From positions 1 to 40,992 of the forward strand of contig NZ_BOMW01000078.1 of NCBI RefSeq assembly GCF_016862395.1: a DNA stretch of 40,992 bases, given 5' to 3'. Positions 7,483 through 14,732 of the stretch are shown piece by piece. Positions within the stretch are counted from its first letter, which is position 1. Each line of letters begins with the position of its first letter. This DNA comes from Actinoplanes siamensis (lineage in GTDB: Bacteria > Actinomycetota > Actinomycetes > Mycobacteriales > Micromonosporaceae). A program made the translations under genes and the position numbers. The notes below the pieces were generated by a model, which was not told where the DNA came from, ran no database searches, and saw only the letters and a program-made list of their open reading frames with translations.

Positions 7483-8712
7483 TCAGTCGGTCAGATGTCG
7501 AGCGAGGCGTTCGGCGTTGAGTCCCCGCATCGCGTCACCGACGGCTTCCGAGTCGGAGGGATCGATACCGCGCGCGGTCAGCTCCGCGGCGATCTGCTTG
7601 GCCGGACCCCACGCCGCCGTGTCGTCGAACGCCTCCTCGAACGCGGGAAGGAACGTGTCGACTGCCTCGACCACCGGACTGATCCACTCGGAGTCGACCG
7701 CACGACGTTCCAGGGCGTACCGGATCCAGCGCCGCAACACCTCCGGCAGCGCGGCACGCTGCTCAGCGCCCAGCGCCGCCTTGCGCGGCAGCCAGTCGGC
7801 CAGGAACAACCCGACCTGCCCCGGGCTCCAGCACAGCGGACCGCTGGTCATGTAGCCGTCGCCGTAGTCCAGGAACAGGTCGGCCAGCGACCTGGCGACC
7901 GTGTCGTCGACCGGCGTGAACCCGTCCAGCAGTCGTTGCCGTTCCTCATCGCCCATCGGCTGCCAGTCACGGAAGTCCGGCAGGTACGGAAGGCATCGTG
8001 ACCAGGCCAGCGCCCGCAAGTCGAGGAAGTCCTCGTCATCGTGACGTGGCCAGGTCATGTCCGTGCTCCGCAGCGCGTCCGCAAGCTCCGCCAGCACGGT
8101 TTCGACCGGGCACTCGACGGCCGGCATCGGCACCTCACCGGGCTCACGCAGCCGGTCCCAGGTCTCCGCAGCCCCGGGCTGCAGCACCGCCAGTTTGTCC
8201 ACCAGCACACCACCGGCGAGGGAGATCTGCGCCATCAACGTGTGCGGAGTCTGCCCGGCGAACTCGACGAACAGCACGTGCTCGCCGTCCCAGACATCCA
8301 CCGCCCGCCACGCCCGAACCGGCTCGAAGGCAGCCGCCTCCAACCACTGCGGTACTGGCTGACTCTCCGACAAGATGTCCAGCGTGCCGTCCAGCATCGA
8401 CCACTCACCAGGAGCCGCGACACGGCGCAGCGCCGCTACTGCGGCCAGCCCGTGCGGCGACGGCCGGGTCGACGCCCGGCCCACCACCTCCAGATGGAAC
8501 ATCTTCTCCGGCTCACGCTCGCCGAGCCCCGCGGTCGACCACGCCGCGCCGAGCCACCCACTAGCCCACCGCTCAACTTCGAGAACACTGTCCTCGGACA
8601 CGATCGTCACCGCGTCACGCATCAACCGGTCCGACAACCGCAACTCACGCACCGGGCGCTGCGGACGCCTCGGCTTGCCTCGTCCCGCGGGACGACCACG
8701 ACTCTTGGGCAT
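7483..8712 (-). CDS. Unrecognised 409-residue protein with basic N-terminus
   Basis: Begins with a strongly basic leader (MPKSRGRPAGRGKPRRPQ), which could be a nucleic-acid-binding tail; an ATG at 8712 is preferred over a longer start at 8778 because the extension has no conserved look and reaches toward the 91-bp repeat. The rest is soluble, acidic and Trp-rich, with no signal peptide or membrane segment. Features seen: VLFVEFAGQTPHTLMAQISLAG around the middle, a DDEDFLDLRALAWSRCLPYLPDF helix region, and an acidic C-terminal helix ending RLARHLTD. No catalytic motif was identified and I do not recognise the family. It is upstream of, and co-directional with, the 378-residue gene. Confidence 0.75.
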   Translation of the reverse strand: MPKSRGRPAGRGKPRRPQRPVRELRLSDRLMRDAVTIVSEDSVLEVERWASGWLGAAWSTAGLGEREPEKMFHLEVVGRASTRPSPHGLAAVAALRRVAAPGEWSMLDGTLDILSESQPVPQWLEAAAFEPVRAWRAVDVWDGEHVLFVEFAGQTPHTLMAQISLAGGVLVDKLAVLQPGAAETWDRLREPGEVPMPAVECPVETVLAELADALRSTDMTWPRHDDEDFLDLRALAWSRCLPYLPDFRDWQPMGDEERQRLLDGFTPVDDTVARSLADLFLDYGDGYMTSGPLCWSPGQVGLFLADWLPRKAALGAEQRAALPEVLRRWIRYALERRAVDSEWISPVVEAVDTFLPAFEEAFDDTAAWGPAKQIAAELTARGIDPSDSEAVGDAMRGLNAERLARHLTD

Positions 8713-8811
8713 GTACCCATCTACCACATCCGGCCCGGGGCAACGCCCGAGCGACCCGCGGTTCGCGCAATGCCACATTTGACCTGCTGAACACGCAGGT
8801 CATGCATGAAG

Positions 8812-8902
8812 TGGGCCGGACGTTGCACCATGCGAACCACGCCATGGTCGTTCCCGGCTCCCCATTGCCAGGCCGTTTGACCAGCTCACGTGGCAAGTAG
8901 TC
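8812..8902. repeat. 91-bp intergenic direct repeat, copy B
   Basis: Second copy of the element at 5564-5654, in the same orientation with no insertions or deletions between them. It lies 100 bases upstream of the 409-residue gene (which is on the minus strand), whereas copy A lies upstream of a plus-strand operon; the element therefore has no fixed orientation relative to the genes it precedes. Together the copies bracket 3.2 kb. Confidence 0.7.
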
Positions 8903-8968
8903 GTGCCGAATCAGACATGTTCACCGAAATGATCTCTGCTGCACGGTACGACCGGTTCTGACGAGCGC

Positions 8969-9532
8969 CTAAAGCTTTCCGGTCGCCTTGCGCAGCAGCA
9001 GGGCGAGCAGCCCGGAGACGGAGCCGGCACCGACGATGGTGCCGTTGTGGATGTGCTGCTGGATCTCGTCGAGGGGGATCCAGGCGAGGCGTTCGGCTTC
9101 GTTGATGTCCGGGGCCGCGCCGGTGAAGTCGGCGCCGCGGGCGAGGTAGACGATGTTCTCCTGGTCGATGGTGCCGACCATCGGCTGGAAGCTGATCAGC
9201 TTCTCGATGCTGCGTGGCCGCCAGCCGGTCTCTTCCTCGACTTCGCGGGCGGCGCAGGTCATGGAGTCTTCGGCCGGGTCGAGGTAGCCGCCGGGCAGTT
9301 CCCAGACCCAGCGGTCGACGATGAACCGGTGCCGCCACATCATCAGCACCCGTTCGTCGTCGTCGAGCACGATGACCATCGCGGCGGCCGGGATCCGCAG
9401 GACGTACTGCTCGAAGCGGACGCCGTCGGGTAGCTCCACGTCCGCGATGCTCAGCACCGCCCGGCGGGTGTCATCGACGACGCGCTCGCCGTGGATGGTC
9501 CATTCACTCGCCCGCTTCGGCTCAACGCTCAT
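8969..9532 (-). CDS. NUDIX hydrolase, ADP-ribose pyrophosphatase-like
   Basis: A 187-residue hydrolase of nucleoside-diphosphate derivatives. The Nudix box is complete at residues 82-104: G82, E88, R96-E97 and E100-E101 then G103, in the form GYLDPAEDSMTCAAREVEEE followed by TGW. The preceding WELPGG and the N-terminal beta strands fit the ADP-ribose pyrophosphatase branch. No signal peptide. The substrate is uncertain because the residues that separate ADP-ribose from sugar-nucleotide enzymes are not clear. It is not obviously linked to its neighbours. Confidence 0.88.
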   Translation of the reverse strand: MSVEPKRASEWTIHGERVVDDTRRAVLSIADVELPDGVRFEQYVLRIPAAAMVIVLDDDERVLMMWRHRFIVDRWVWELPGGYLDPAEDSMTCAAREVEEETGWRPRSIEKLISFQPMVGTIDQENIVYLARGADFTGAAPDINEAERLAWIPLDEIQQHIHNGTIVGAGSVSGLLALLLRKATGKL

Positions 9533-9857
9533 CAGCGCACAGTAGCCGTACGCCTTCCGAGTTGTACTCCGACACCTGCCGCGTCGGCTGACAGCGGCTG
9601 ACGCCTGTCGCCTTTATTTCCGGGTCGCCGGACCGCCACGCTGTGACCGAAACACCTGGTGAACAACAGCGAAGCCCGCGGCGGCCACCGCATCACGCCG
9701 GCCGCCACCCCTGGAATCGAGACCGGGCACGCGGTCCCGGCCGCACTACAACGAACCTGCGGGCCGGCGGGATCACCGTGACAGTACGTCGCTGGTCGGC
9801 GTGCCCTCGACATCACGGAAGGCAGACACGGCGACGACCACGAACCACCGCGTTCGC
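9533..9857. other. Intergenic stretch without a recognisable gene
   Basis: A forward frame is open from 9643 but has no ribosome binding site and a biased Arg/Pro/Thr composition typical of an out-of-frame reading. The only pattern seen is a short repeat of GGCTGAC at about 9586-9601. It presumably carries the promoter of the operon that starts at 9872. Confidence 0.45.
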
Positions 9858-9871
9858 GGAGGTGGACCCCA

Positions 9872-10243
9872 GTGGTAACGATAGCGGCGACGAGCGCGCT
9901 CCTGGTGGGGTTCCTCGCGGGCCTGATCAGCTTCAAGGTCAAGAGCCGGTGGTGCCCGCACTGCGGCGCGATGACCACCGCCGACCTGCCCGCGGCGACC
10001 GCCCCGCCGCCCACGCCGAGGGCACCGAGTTGGTCGGCGCTGCCGACGCAGTCCTACAACCAGGTTGGGCGAGCCGGAGCACTCACCCCGGCTCAGCGGC
10101 GCCGCGCGAACGGCGATCGACTTTTCGGCCTTTCAGACGCCCGGTCCGGTCGCCTTTTCCTGCGAAAGACGACGACCAGACCGGGGCGAATGCACCACCC
10201 GCGAGGACGGACCTCGTGGCGCACACGCAAAGGAGAGCATGCC
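9872..10243 (+). CDS. Small membrane-anchored protein with CxxC ribbon, frame left open
   Basis: GGAGGTGG (9858-9865) stands 6 bases before the GTG at 9872, an excellent start. The product opens with one hydrophobic segment (about residues 4-22: IAATSALLVGFLAGLISFKV), then KSRWCPHCGAMT, a single CxxC, and a Pro-rich stretch. The recognisable part ends by about residue 70 near NQVGRAGALTPAQR. After that the reading is Arg-rich and looks non-coding, yet no stop occurs: the frame continues, in phase, into the DUF397-like gene at 10244 and ends at 10483. Either the natural stop has been lost by mutation or a small frameshift, or the two are made as a 203-residue fusion. I give the end as the base before the next start; the true C-terminus is unknown. 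Confidence 0.55.
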
Positions 10244-10483
10244 ATGGACACCGACGACCTGTACCTGGTCGAGGTCCCGGAAACGGCGTTCCGCACGCCG
10301 TGCGGCGGCAACATCGGCGGCAGCCTGGAGTCCTGCGTCTCGTTCGCGGACATCCCCGGCGAGCCCGGCGCCTACGCCATCCGCGACACCAAGCTCGGCG
10401 CGGCCAGCCCGACCCTGCGCTTCAGCGCGGCGGAGATGACCGACTTCGTCACCGCCATCACCGGCCAGGGCGACAACGCCTGA
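10244..10483 (+). CDS. DUF397-like small protein
   Basis: A 79-residue acidic protein, start chosen at the ATG at 10244 because AAAGGAGA (10228-10235) precedes it at good spacing. From about residue 18 it follows the DUF397 pattern: a Gly/Ser-rich loop, then CVSFADIPG, AYAIRDTK, and LRFSAAEMTDFVTAI. DUF397 proteins are small actinobacterial proteins usually beside helix-turn-helix regulators and sometimes considered antitoxin-like; no such regulator lies beside this one. The product is also the size of a modified-peptide precursor, and the gene is followed by a strong hairpin and then by an oxygenase gene, so a substrate role cannot be excluded. This second reading is inference. Confidence 0.75.
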   Translation: MDTDDLYLVEVPETAFRTPCGGNIGGSLESCVSFADIPGEPGAYAIRDTKLGAASPTLRFSAAEMTDFVTAITGQGDNA

Positions 10484-10505
10484 TCCGCAAGCCCAGTTCA
10501 CACCG

Positions 10506-10531
10506 GGTGGGCCGCCCTCCGGCGGCCCACC
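10506..10531. terminator. 11-bp hairpin inside the small operon
   Basis: GGTGGGCCGCC (10506-10516) pairs perfectly with GGCGGCCCACC (10521-10531) across a 4-base loop. It begins 23 bases after the DUF397-like stop and ends 17 bases before the ribosome binding site of the next gene, with no T run. In this position it would partly stop transcription or protect the upstream message, giving much more of the 79-residue protein than of the downstream products. Confidence 0.6.
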
Positions 10532-10559
10532 GCAGCTGACAACAGATTGAGGAAGCGGG

Positions 10560-11033
10560 ATGACCCTCGGGCACTGGCACGGCTACCTCTGGACCGGATC
10601 GAGCAAGGACCTGAAGGACGAATCGCTGCGCCGGCCCGGTGCACCCGGCACACCCGCGACCCAGGAATTCCTCCGGTCGTCACTGCCACCGATGCGCCTC
10701 GGTCACTACCTGTTACGCCGCAGCGCCGCCTCCGCAGACCTCACCTGGACCGACGTAGACGAAGCCATCGACTGGATGGCCGCCACCTACAAAAGTCACC
10801 CGCCCATGGACGGCGACGTCGGATTCCCCGCCGCAAACGGTGCCCCGCCACTGGCCGGCGATGTCGGACTGGACGCGCGTAGAGCGACCTCCCGTGACGG
10901 GCTGATCAACGGTGTGGACGCCTACTGGCAGTACTACACCAACCCGAACGGCGGAGTCGTCGCCTACGCGGCCATCTGCTGCCCGCACACCCACCTGCCC
11001 GACATCCCGTGCCCGCTCCCGCCCCGACCCTGA
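10560..11033 (+). CDS. Unrecognised 157-residue protein with Cys/His tail
   Basis: ATG at 10560 after GAGGAAG (10549-10555). No signal peptide and no clear membrane segment. The N-terminal half is Trp- and Arg-rich (TLGHWHGYLWTGSSKDL). The C-terminus is unusual: VAYAAICCPHTHLPDIPCP then LPPRP, giving C140, C141, H143, H145 and C151, a cluster that could hold a metal or form disulfides. I do not recognise the family. It lies between the DUF397-like gene and the JmjC-type oxygenase gene (25 bases before the latter) and is probably co-transcribed with both. It could be a substrate or partner of the oxygenase; nothing in the sequence proves it. Confidence 0.7.
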   Translation: MTLGHWHGYLWTGSSKDLKDESLRRPGAPGTPATQEFLRSSLPPMRLGHYLLRRSAASADLTWTDVDEAIDWMAATYKSHPPMDGDVGFPAANGAPPLAGDVGLDARRATSRDGLINGVDAYWQYYTNPNGGVVAYAAICCPHTHLPDIPCPLPPRP

Positions 11034-11058
11034 CCACTCCCAGCCCGCGGAGGACGCC

Positions 11059-11967
11059 GTGTCCCTCAGGATGCTGTTCGATCAAGAGACGTACCAGGAC
11101 ATGATGACCAGTTGGCCGACCGAACCCGCAGTCCACGACCTGCCTGAAGGCAGCCACCTGCCGGCCATCGTCAACGCGAAACTGCTCAACACCTACCTCG
11201 ACACCGGCTGCGCGCCCGCCGACGAGATCAACGTCGTCAAGGACGGTGCCGCCCGCCACCCCCGCGCGTACGCGACCGCAGGCAAGCTCGACCCCGCACG
11301 GATCGCGATGTGGCGCGAGCGCGGCTACAGCTTCCAGATCCGCAACCTGGACCGCTGGTACCCGCCGCTGCACGCCATGTGCCGAGCCATCCAGCAAGAG
11401 ACCGGCTTCGGTTGCTACGTCACCGCGTTCATCACGCCCGCCGGCGCCCAGGGCCTCGACTACCACTGGGACCAGAACATCGGCATCGTCTACCAAGTCG
11501 CAGGCGTCAAGACTTGGCAGATCTGGCGGCCGGTCGTCGAAGAACCCCATCGCGGTTACCAGGCGTCCAACACCCAGCCGCTGGCCGAACTGGTCGAGCA
11601 GCTCAAGGCGGATGGCCCGGACCTGGAGATCGAGCTCGAACCGGGCCAGATCCTGGTGCTCCCGCGCGGCTGGGTCCACAACCCCCACGCCCTCGACCAG
11701 ACCGACGACAGCGTCCACCTGACCTTCGTCATTCGCGAACGCACCGGCTTCTGGATCGGCGAGAAGCTGGCCAAGGCAGCTATCGAGTCGACCCCGCTGC
11801 GACGCGTGATCGCCCCGGCCGACATCGTCAGCGAAACCGCGCTCGCCGCGCAGATCGATCGGGCTCGGAGCATCCTCGTCGACTGGCTCGGCAAGGTCGA
11901 CACCGAGTCGTTCGGCGCCGAACTGCTCGACACCGCACGAAGCGAACTCGAACCCGACTACAACTGA
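11059..11967 (+). CDS. JmjC/cupin-like Fe(II)/2-oxoglutarate oxygenase
   Basis: A 302-residue protein of the bacterial cupin_4/JmjC group (PF08007-like), whose known members hydroxylate protein side chains such as ribosomal-protein Arg or His. The metal triad is complete: H136 and D138 in DYHWDQN, and H207 in PRGWVHNPHA. Typical flanks are GFGCYVTAFITPAGAQG before the first pair and VAGVKTWQIWRP after it. GTG at 11059 follows GGAGGA (11049-11054). The C-terminal 80 residues are helical and may be the dimerisation region. Having two small proteins directly upstream in the same operon suggests a dedicated substrate rather than a housekeeping ribosomal one; this is inference. Confidence 0.82.
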   Translation: MSLRMLFDQETYQDMMTSWPTEPAVHDLPEGSHLPAIVNAKLLNTYLDTGCAPADEINVVKDGAARHPRAYATAGKLDPARIAMWRERGYSFQIRNLDRWYPPLHAMCRAIQQETGFGCYVTAFITPAGAQGLDYHWDQNIGIVYQVAGVKTWQIWRPVVEEPHRGYQASNTQPLAELVEQLKADGPDLEIELEPGQILVLPRGWVHNPHALDQTDDSVHLTFVIRERTGFWIGEKLAKAAIESTPLRRVIAPADIVSETALAAQIDRARSILVDWLGKVDTESFGAELLDTARSELEPDYN

Positions 11968-12012
11968 CGACCAACCAGACCGCCCGGCTCGGCGGGACTT
12001 CCCCGTGGTTCG

Positions 12013-12228
12013 GGACTGATCAAGGCCCCGGCGCAGATAGCTGCGGTGCGTCAGTTGGCTCAAGGCCGCTTCAGCGAGCCCATCGATGTGTCAGGCCTGA
12101 AGCCGGGGGCCTTCTACCTGTCCGACGAGAGCGCCGCGTTCCGCAAGATCTCGGTGCCGATGAGTTCGAGTCACCACCCGCCGAGCGCCCTGAGCGCGGA
12201 GGAGGTGCTTGCCAGGGCACGTCGCTGA
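12013..12228 (+). pseudogene. C-terminal remnant of a larger gene
   Basis: Frame open from 11968; the part that looks like protein runs from about 12013 (GLIKAPAQIAAVRQLAQGRF) through SGLKPGAFYLSDESAAFRKI and SSHHPPSALSAEEVLARARR to a TGA at 12226-12228. There is no ribosome binding site and the first credible GTG (12046) lies inside the similar-looking part, so this seems to be the 3' end of a gene whose front is missing. The tail is reminiscent of FtsK/SpoIIIE-like or other ATP-binding proteins of actinobacterial conjugative elements, where a closing segment on cell wall or substrate handling ends in HHPP...EEV. That identification is from memory of the pattern only. Confidence 0.4.
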
Positions 12229-12494
12229 GCTTTCGCGATCTGACGAAGTCGGGGCAGATCGCAACCTGCTTGCAACGGCAGAAACCCGGGCTGTGGCTGG
12301 GCAGATTACTCGGCCGCATCCCATCGGATCAGGCGCCGGCGAGACGGTGGTAATGCTCGCTTCCGGATAGCCCTCATTGTGGAGATGTGGGCGTAGTGCG
12401 GTTGCGAATCGCAGAGATCAGGCCTGGATGGCGTTGGTCGCCGTCGCGCAGTAGCAGTTGGGGCCACGTAGCGGCGAGGGAGAGTCGCTGTTTC
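12229..12494. other. Intergenic stretch without a recognisable gene
   Basis: Follows the remnant and lies tail to tail with the HigA-like gene. Short frames on both strands lack start signals and coding bias. Possibly decayed coding sequence. No integrase-like frame was found here or elsewhere in 1-13,840. Confidence 0.4.
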
Positions 12495-12827
12495 CTAGGC
12501 CACGTTGAGCTGAATGTTGCCAATTCGGGCGACGATGTCGAGGTGTCCGCCCAGTCCGATGACGTAGGCGCGCAGAGTGTCCAGCCGCACCGCGTCACCA
12601 TTCTCAATCTGGCTGATGCGCGCCTGTGAGAGACCGGCGGCCTCAGCGAGCTGCGCTTGAGTCATGCCGAGTTGTTGGCGGATCTCGGCTAGCTGGGAGC
12701 CGCTGACAGCGGCGAGCATCTGCTCGCGCATGCGCTGACGCCGGGCCACTCGGTCGTTGCTGTCCCAGGTCGGGTCGATGGCGCGGGCCTTGGCCTTGAC
12801 CTCGCGCCAGTTGGCTTCCTCAGTCAT
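12495..12827 (-). CDS. HigA-type XRE antitoxin
   Basis: A 110-residue protein with a C-terminal Cro/C1-type helix-turn-helix at about residues 48-85: LAEIRQQLGMTQAQLAEAAG then LSQARISQIENG. The start at 12827 is chosen because GAGGAGGAG precedes it and because it overlaps the toxin stop in ATGA; the frame is open further upstream without support. The N-terminal 45 residues (DWREV-like, with RVARRQRMREQM) probably bind the toxin. The toxin-before-antitoxin order is that of HigBA systems, in which the antitoxin represses the shared promoter. Confidence 0.9.
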   Translation of the reverse strand: MTEEANWREVKAKARAIDPTWDSNDRVARRQRMREQMLAAVSGSQLAEIRQQLGMTQAQLAEAAGLSQARISQIENGDAVRLDTLRAYVIGLGGHLDIVARIGNIQLNVA

Positions 12828-13195
12828 GACTGCTCCTCCTCTTTCAGCGCCGCCAGATGCTCGGCGAACCGGGCGTCGGCCAGTGGGATCGCCTCGCGGT
12901 ACCAGGCTTGCCATCGGCCCGACTTGTCGCGGGCGACGAGGAACACCGCTTCGCGTGCCGGATCGAACGCGAAGATCATCCTAACCTCGGTAGTCCCTGT
13001 GGAGCCCGGACGCAATTCCTTCATGTTGTGGAAGTCGCTGCCCCTCAACCGGTCGACCAACGGACGGCCCAGAGCCGGCCCCTGGGCGACAAGCACGTCG
13101 ATTGCCTCGGAGATGAGATCCGCGGTCTCCGAGTCGGTGCGGCACAGATCGAGAAACCATGCTTCGACCTCGGGATGGAGCACTACCTCCCACAT
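12824..13195 (-). CDS. HigB/RelE-like toxin (Gp49 family)
   Basis: A 123-residue RelE-superfamily toxin of the phage-derived Gp49/HigB kind, expected to cleave mRNA at the ribosome. It opens WEVVLHPEVEAWFLDL, has GRPLVDRLRGSDFHNMKELR in the middle (the strand with the basic active-site residues) and RMIFAFDPAREAVFLVARDK toward the end, all family landmarks. Its start at 13195 lies 7 bases after a TATACT box, so the mRNA may begin at or next to the ATG without a leader. The stop overlaps the antitoxin start. The pair is intact and lies next to the right-hand radical SAM copy. Confidence 0.88.
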   Translation of the reverse strand: MWEVVLHPEVEAWFLDLCRTDSETADLISEAIDVLVAQGPALGRPLVDRLRGSDFHNMKELRPGSTGTTEVRMIFAFDPAREAVFLVARDKSGRWQAWYREAIPLADARFAEHLAALKEEEQS

Positions 13196-13202
13196 GGCTT
13201 CG

Positions 13203-13225
13203 AGTATAAGGAAAACTTATTTTCC
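13203..13225 (-). promoter_or_regulatory. HigBA promoter and probable operator
   Basis: The -10 box TATACT (complement of 13203-13208) ends 7 bases before the toxin ATG. Two overlapping inverted repeats cover it and its upstream side: ATAAG, 5 bases, CTTAT (13206-13220), and GGAAAA, 4 bases, TTTTCC (13210-13225). The stretch is the most AT-rich in its neighbourhood. Repression by the HigA-like product is inferred. No good -35 box is visible. Confidence 0.5.
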
Positions 13226-13285
13226 GTCGCCACGTAATCTCGGTGCGGCGACGGTCGCACCGGCAGGTGCTGGCAAAATCGCCGC

Positions 13286-14605
13286 ATGGCTGGTCTGGAC
13301 TTGGTTCTGGTGCTGCGTTACCGCAAGGCGGTGACCTACGGCTTCCACGCGCTGCTCGGCGCGCTCGGTGAGCACGAGACCGCGACCCGGTTCGAGGTCC
13401 GGTTCGGGGAGAGCGCCGAGGAGGCGGCCCGGCACATCCGGGAGGCCGGTGCCACCCGGGTGCTGGTGCTCTGGTCGTTCTACTCGCCGGACGCGGCGGC
13501 GCTGGCCGAGGAGCTGAAGCAGATCCGGGCACTGGCCGACGGTCCGAACGTCACGCATCTGGCCGGGGGAGTGCACGCCACCGCCGAGCCGGTGCAGACG
13601 CTGGACGCCGGGTGGGACATGGCGGCGATCGGCGAGGGCGAGTCCACTCTGTTGAGCCTGGTGGACGCGAAGGGTGACCCGGCCGGCATCACCGGGCTGG
13701 CCTATCGTGACGCGGCCGGCAAGCTGATCAGGACCGGGAAGGCGAAGCAGCGGCCCCTCGACGACTTCCCCGGCTTCGCCCTCAAGTGGGACAGGTTCAA
13801 CGCCCTGGAGATCACGAGGGGCTGCGTCTACGCGTGCCGGTTCTGCCAGACGCCGTTCATGTTCTCCGCGAAGTTCCGCCACCGGAGCGTCGAGAACGTG
13901 CGCTGGCACGTCGACCAGATGCGAGCGCGCGGGCTACGGGACGTCCGGTTCATCACGCCGACCGCGCTGAGCTACGGCAGCCAGACCGAGGAGCCGAACC
14001 TCGCCGCCGTCGAGGAGTTGCTGGCCACCTGCCGGGAGGGGATCGGGCCGAACGGGCGGGTGTTCTTCGGGTCGTTCCCCAGCGAGATCCGGCCCGAGCA
14101 CGTCACCCGGGACACCCTGCGGCTGGTACGGAAGTACTGCGACAACAACAACATCATCGTGGGCGCGCAGTCCGGTTCCGACCGGGTGCTGGACGCGGCC
14201 AAGCGGGGGCACGGGGTGGAGGAGGTGAAACGCGCCGCGCGGCTCGGGATCGAGGAGGGCTTCCGGATCAACGTCGACATGATCTTCGGGATGCCGGGGG
14301 AGAACCAGGACGACGTGAACGACTCCCTCGATCTCGCCCGGGAGCTGGCCGATCTGGGCGCGCGCATCCACGCGCACACGTTCATGCCACTGCCCGGCAC
14401 CCCGTGGCGGGACGCGCCGCCCGGCGACGTGGACCCGGCGACCAGCCGCGAGGTGGACCGGTTGTCGCGGCGCGGTGCGCTCTACGGCCACTGGCAGAAG
14501 CAGCGAGACCACGCCGCCCGGCTCGCCGCGGCGGCCGAGGCCTACCCGCGACCGGGCCGCAGCCGCACCATCCTCCCGACCATCCCGGGCGGCGGCAGCT
14601 GCTGA
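13286..14605 (+). CDS. B12-binding/radical SAM protein
   Basis: A 439-residue enzyme with an N-terminal cobalamin-binding-like Rossmann domain (about 1-125; LVLWSFYSPDA, HLAGGVHATAEP) and a radical SAM domain. C180, C184 and C187 in CVYACRFC hold the 4Fe-4S cluster; FGSFPSEIRPEH, VGAQSGSDRVL and VDMIFGMPGENQDD are typical of the barrel. It resembles the MJ_1487-like (TIGR04013) family, whose reaction is not established. The start has no strong ribosome binding site; CAAAAT lies 5 bases before the ATG. Bases 13781-13838 inside it are duplicated at the left edge of the window. If the intervening DNA is an insertion, the first third of this gene may have come with it. The GGGSC C-terminus is intact. 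Confidence 0.88.
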   Translation: MAGLDLVLVLRYRKAVTYGFHALLGALGEHETATRFEVRFGESAEEAARHIREAGATRVLVLWSFYSPDAAALAEELKQIRALADGPNVTHLAGGVHATAEPVQTLDAGWDMAAIGEGESTLLSLVDAKGDPAGITGLAYRDAAGKLIRTGKAKQRPLDDFPGFALKWDRFNALEITRGCVYACRFCQTPFMFSAKFRHRSVENVRWHVDQMRARGLRDVRFITPTALSYGSQTEEPNLAAVEELLATCREGIGPNGRVFFGSFPSEIRPEHVTRDTLRLVRKYCDNNNIIVGAQSGSDRVLDAAKRGHGVEEVKRAARLGIEEGFRINVDMIFGMPGENQDDVNDSLDLARELADLGARIHAHTFMPLPGTPWRDAPPGDVDPATSREVDRLSRRGALYGHWQKQRDHAARLAAAAEAYPRPGRSRTILPTIPGGGSC

Positions 14606-14732
14606 GGGCCTGACCACGGCGTACCCCTGCATCGTTTGCGGCCCAGGGCCGGATGCAACCGTGACCGGACCGCGAACGTCAGGGGAGGCGGCCAGCGCGC
14701 CGGCGGCGCGGGCGGCCAGGACGTCGCGCGGG

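Noticed and set aside
9643..10539. 298-residue forward frame across the small operon
   Set aside because: It conflicts with two frames that have strong ribosome binding sites, and its composition is that of a shifted reading.
60..13840. Search for an integrase or transposase to explain the bracketed segment
   Set aside because: No frame on either strand shows tyrosine or serine recombinase or transposase motifs, and no terminal inverted repeats or IS elements were recognised.
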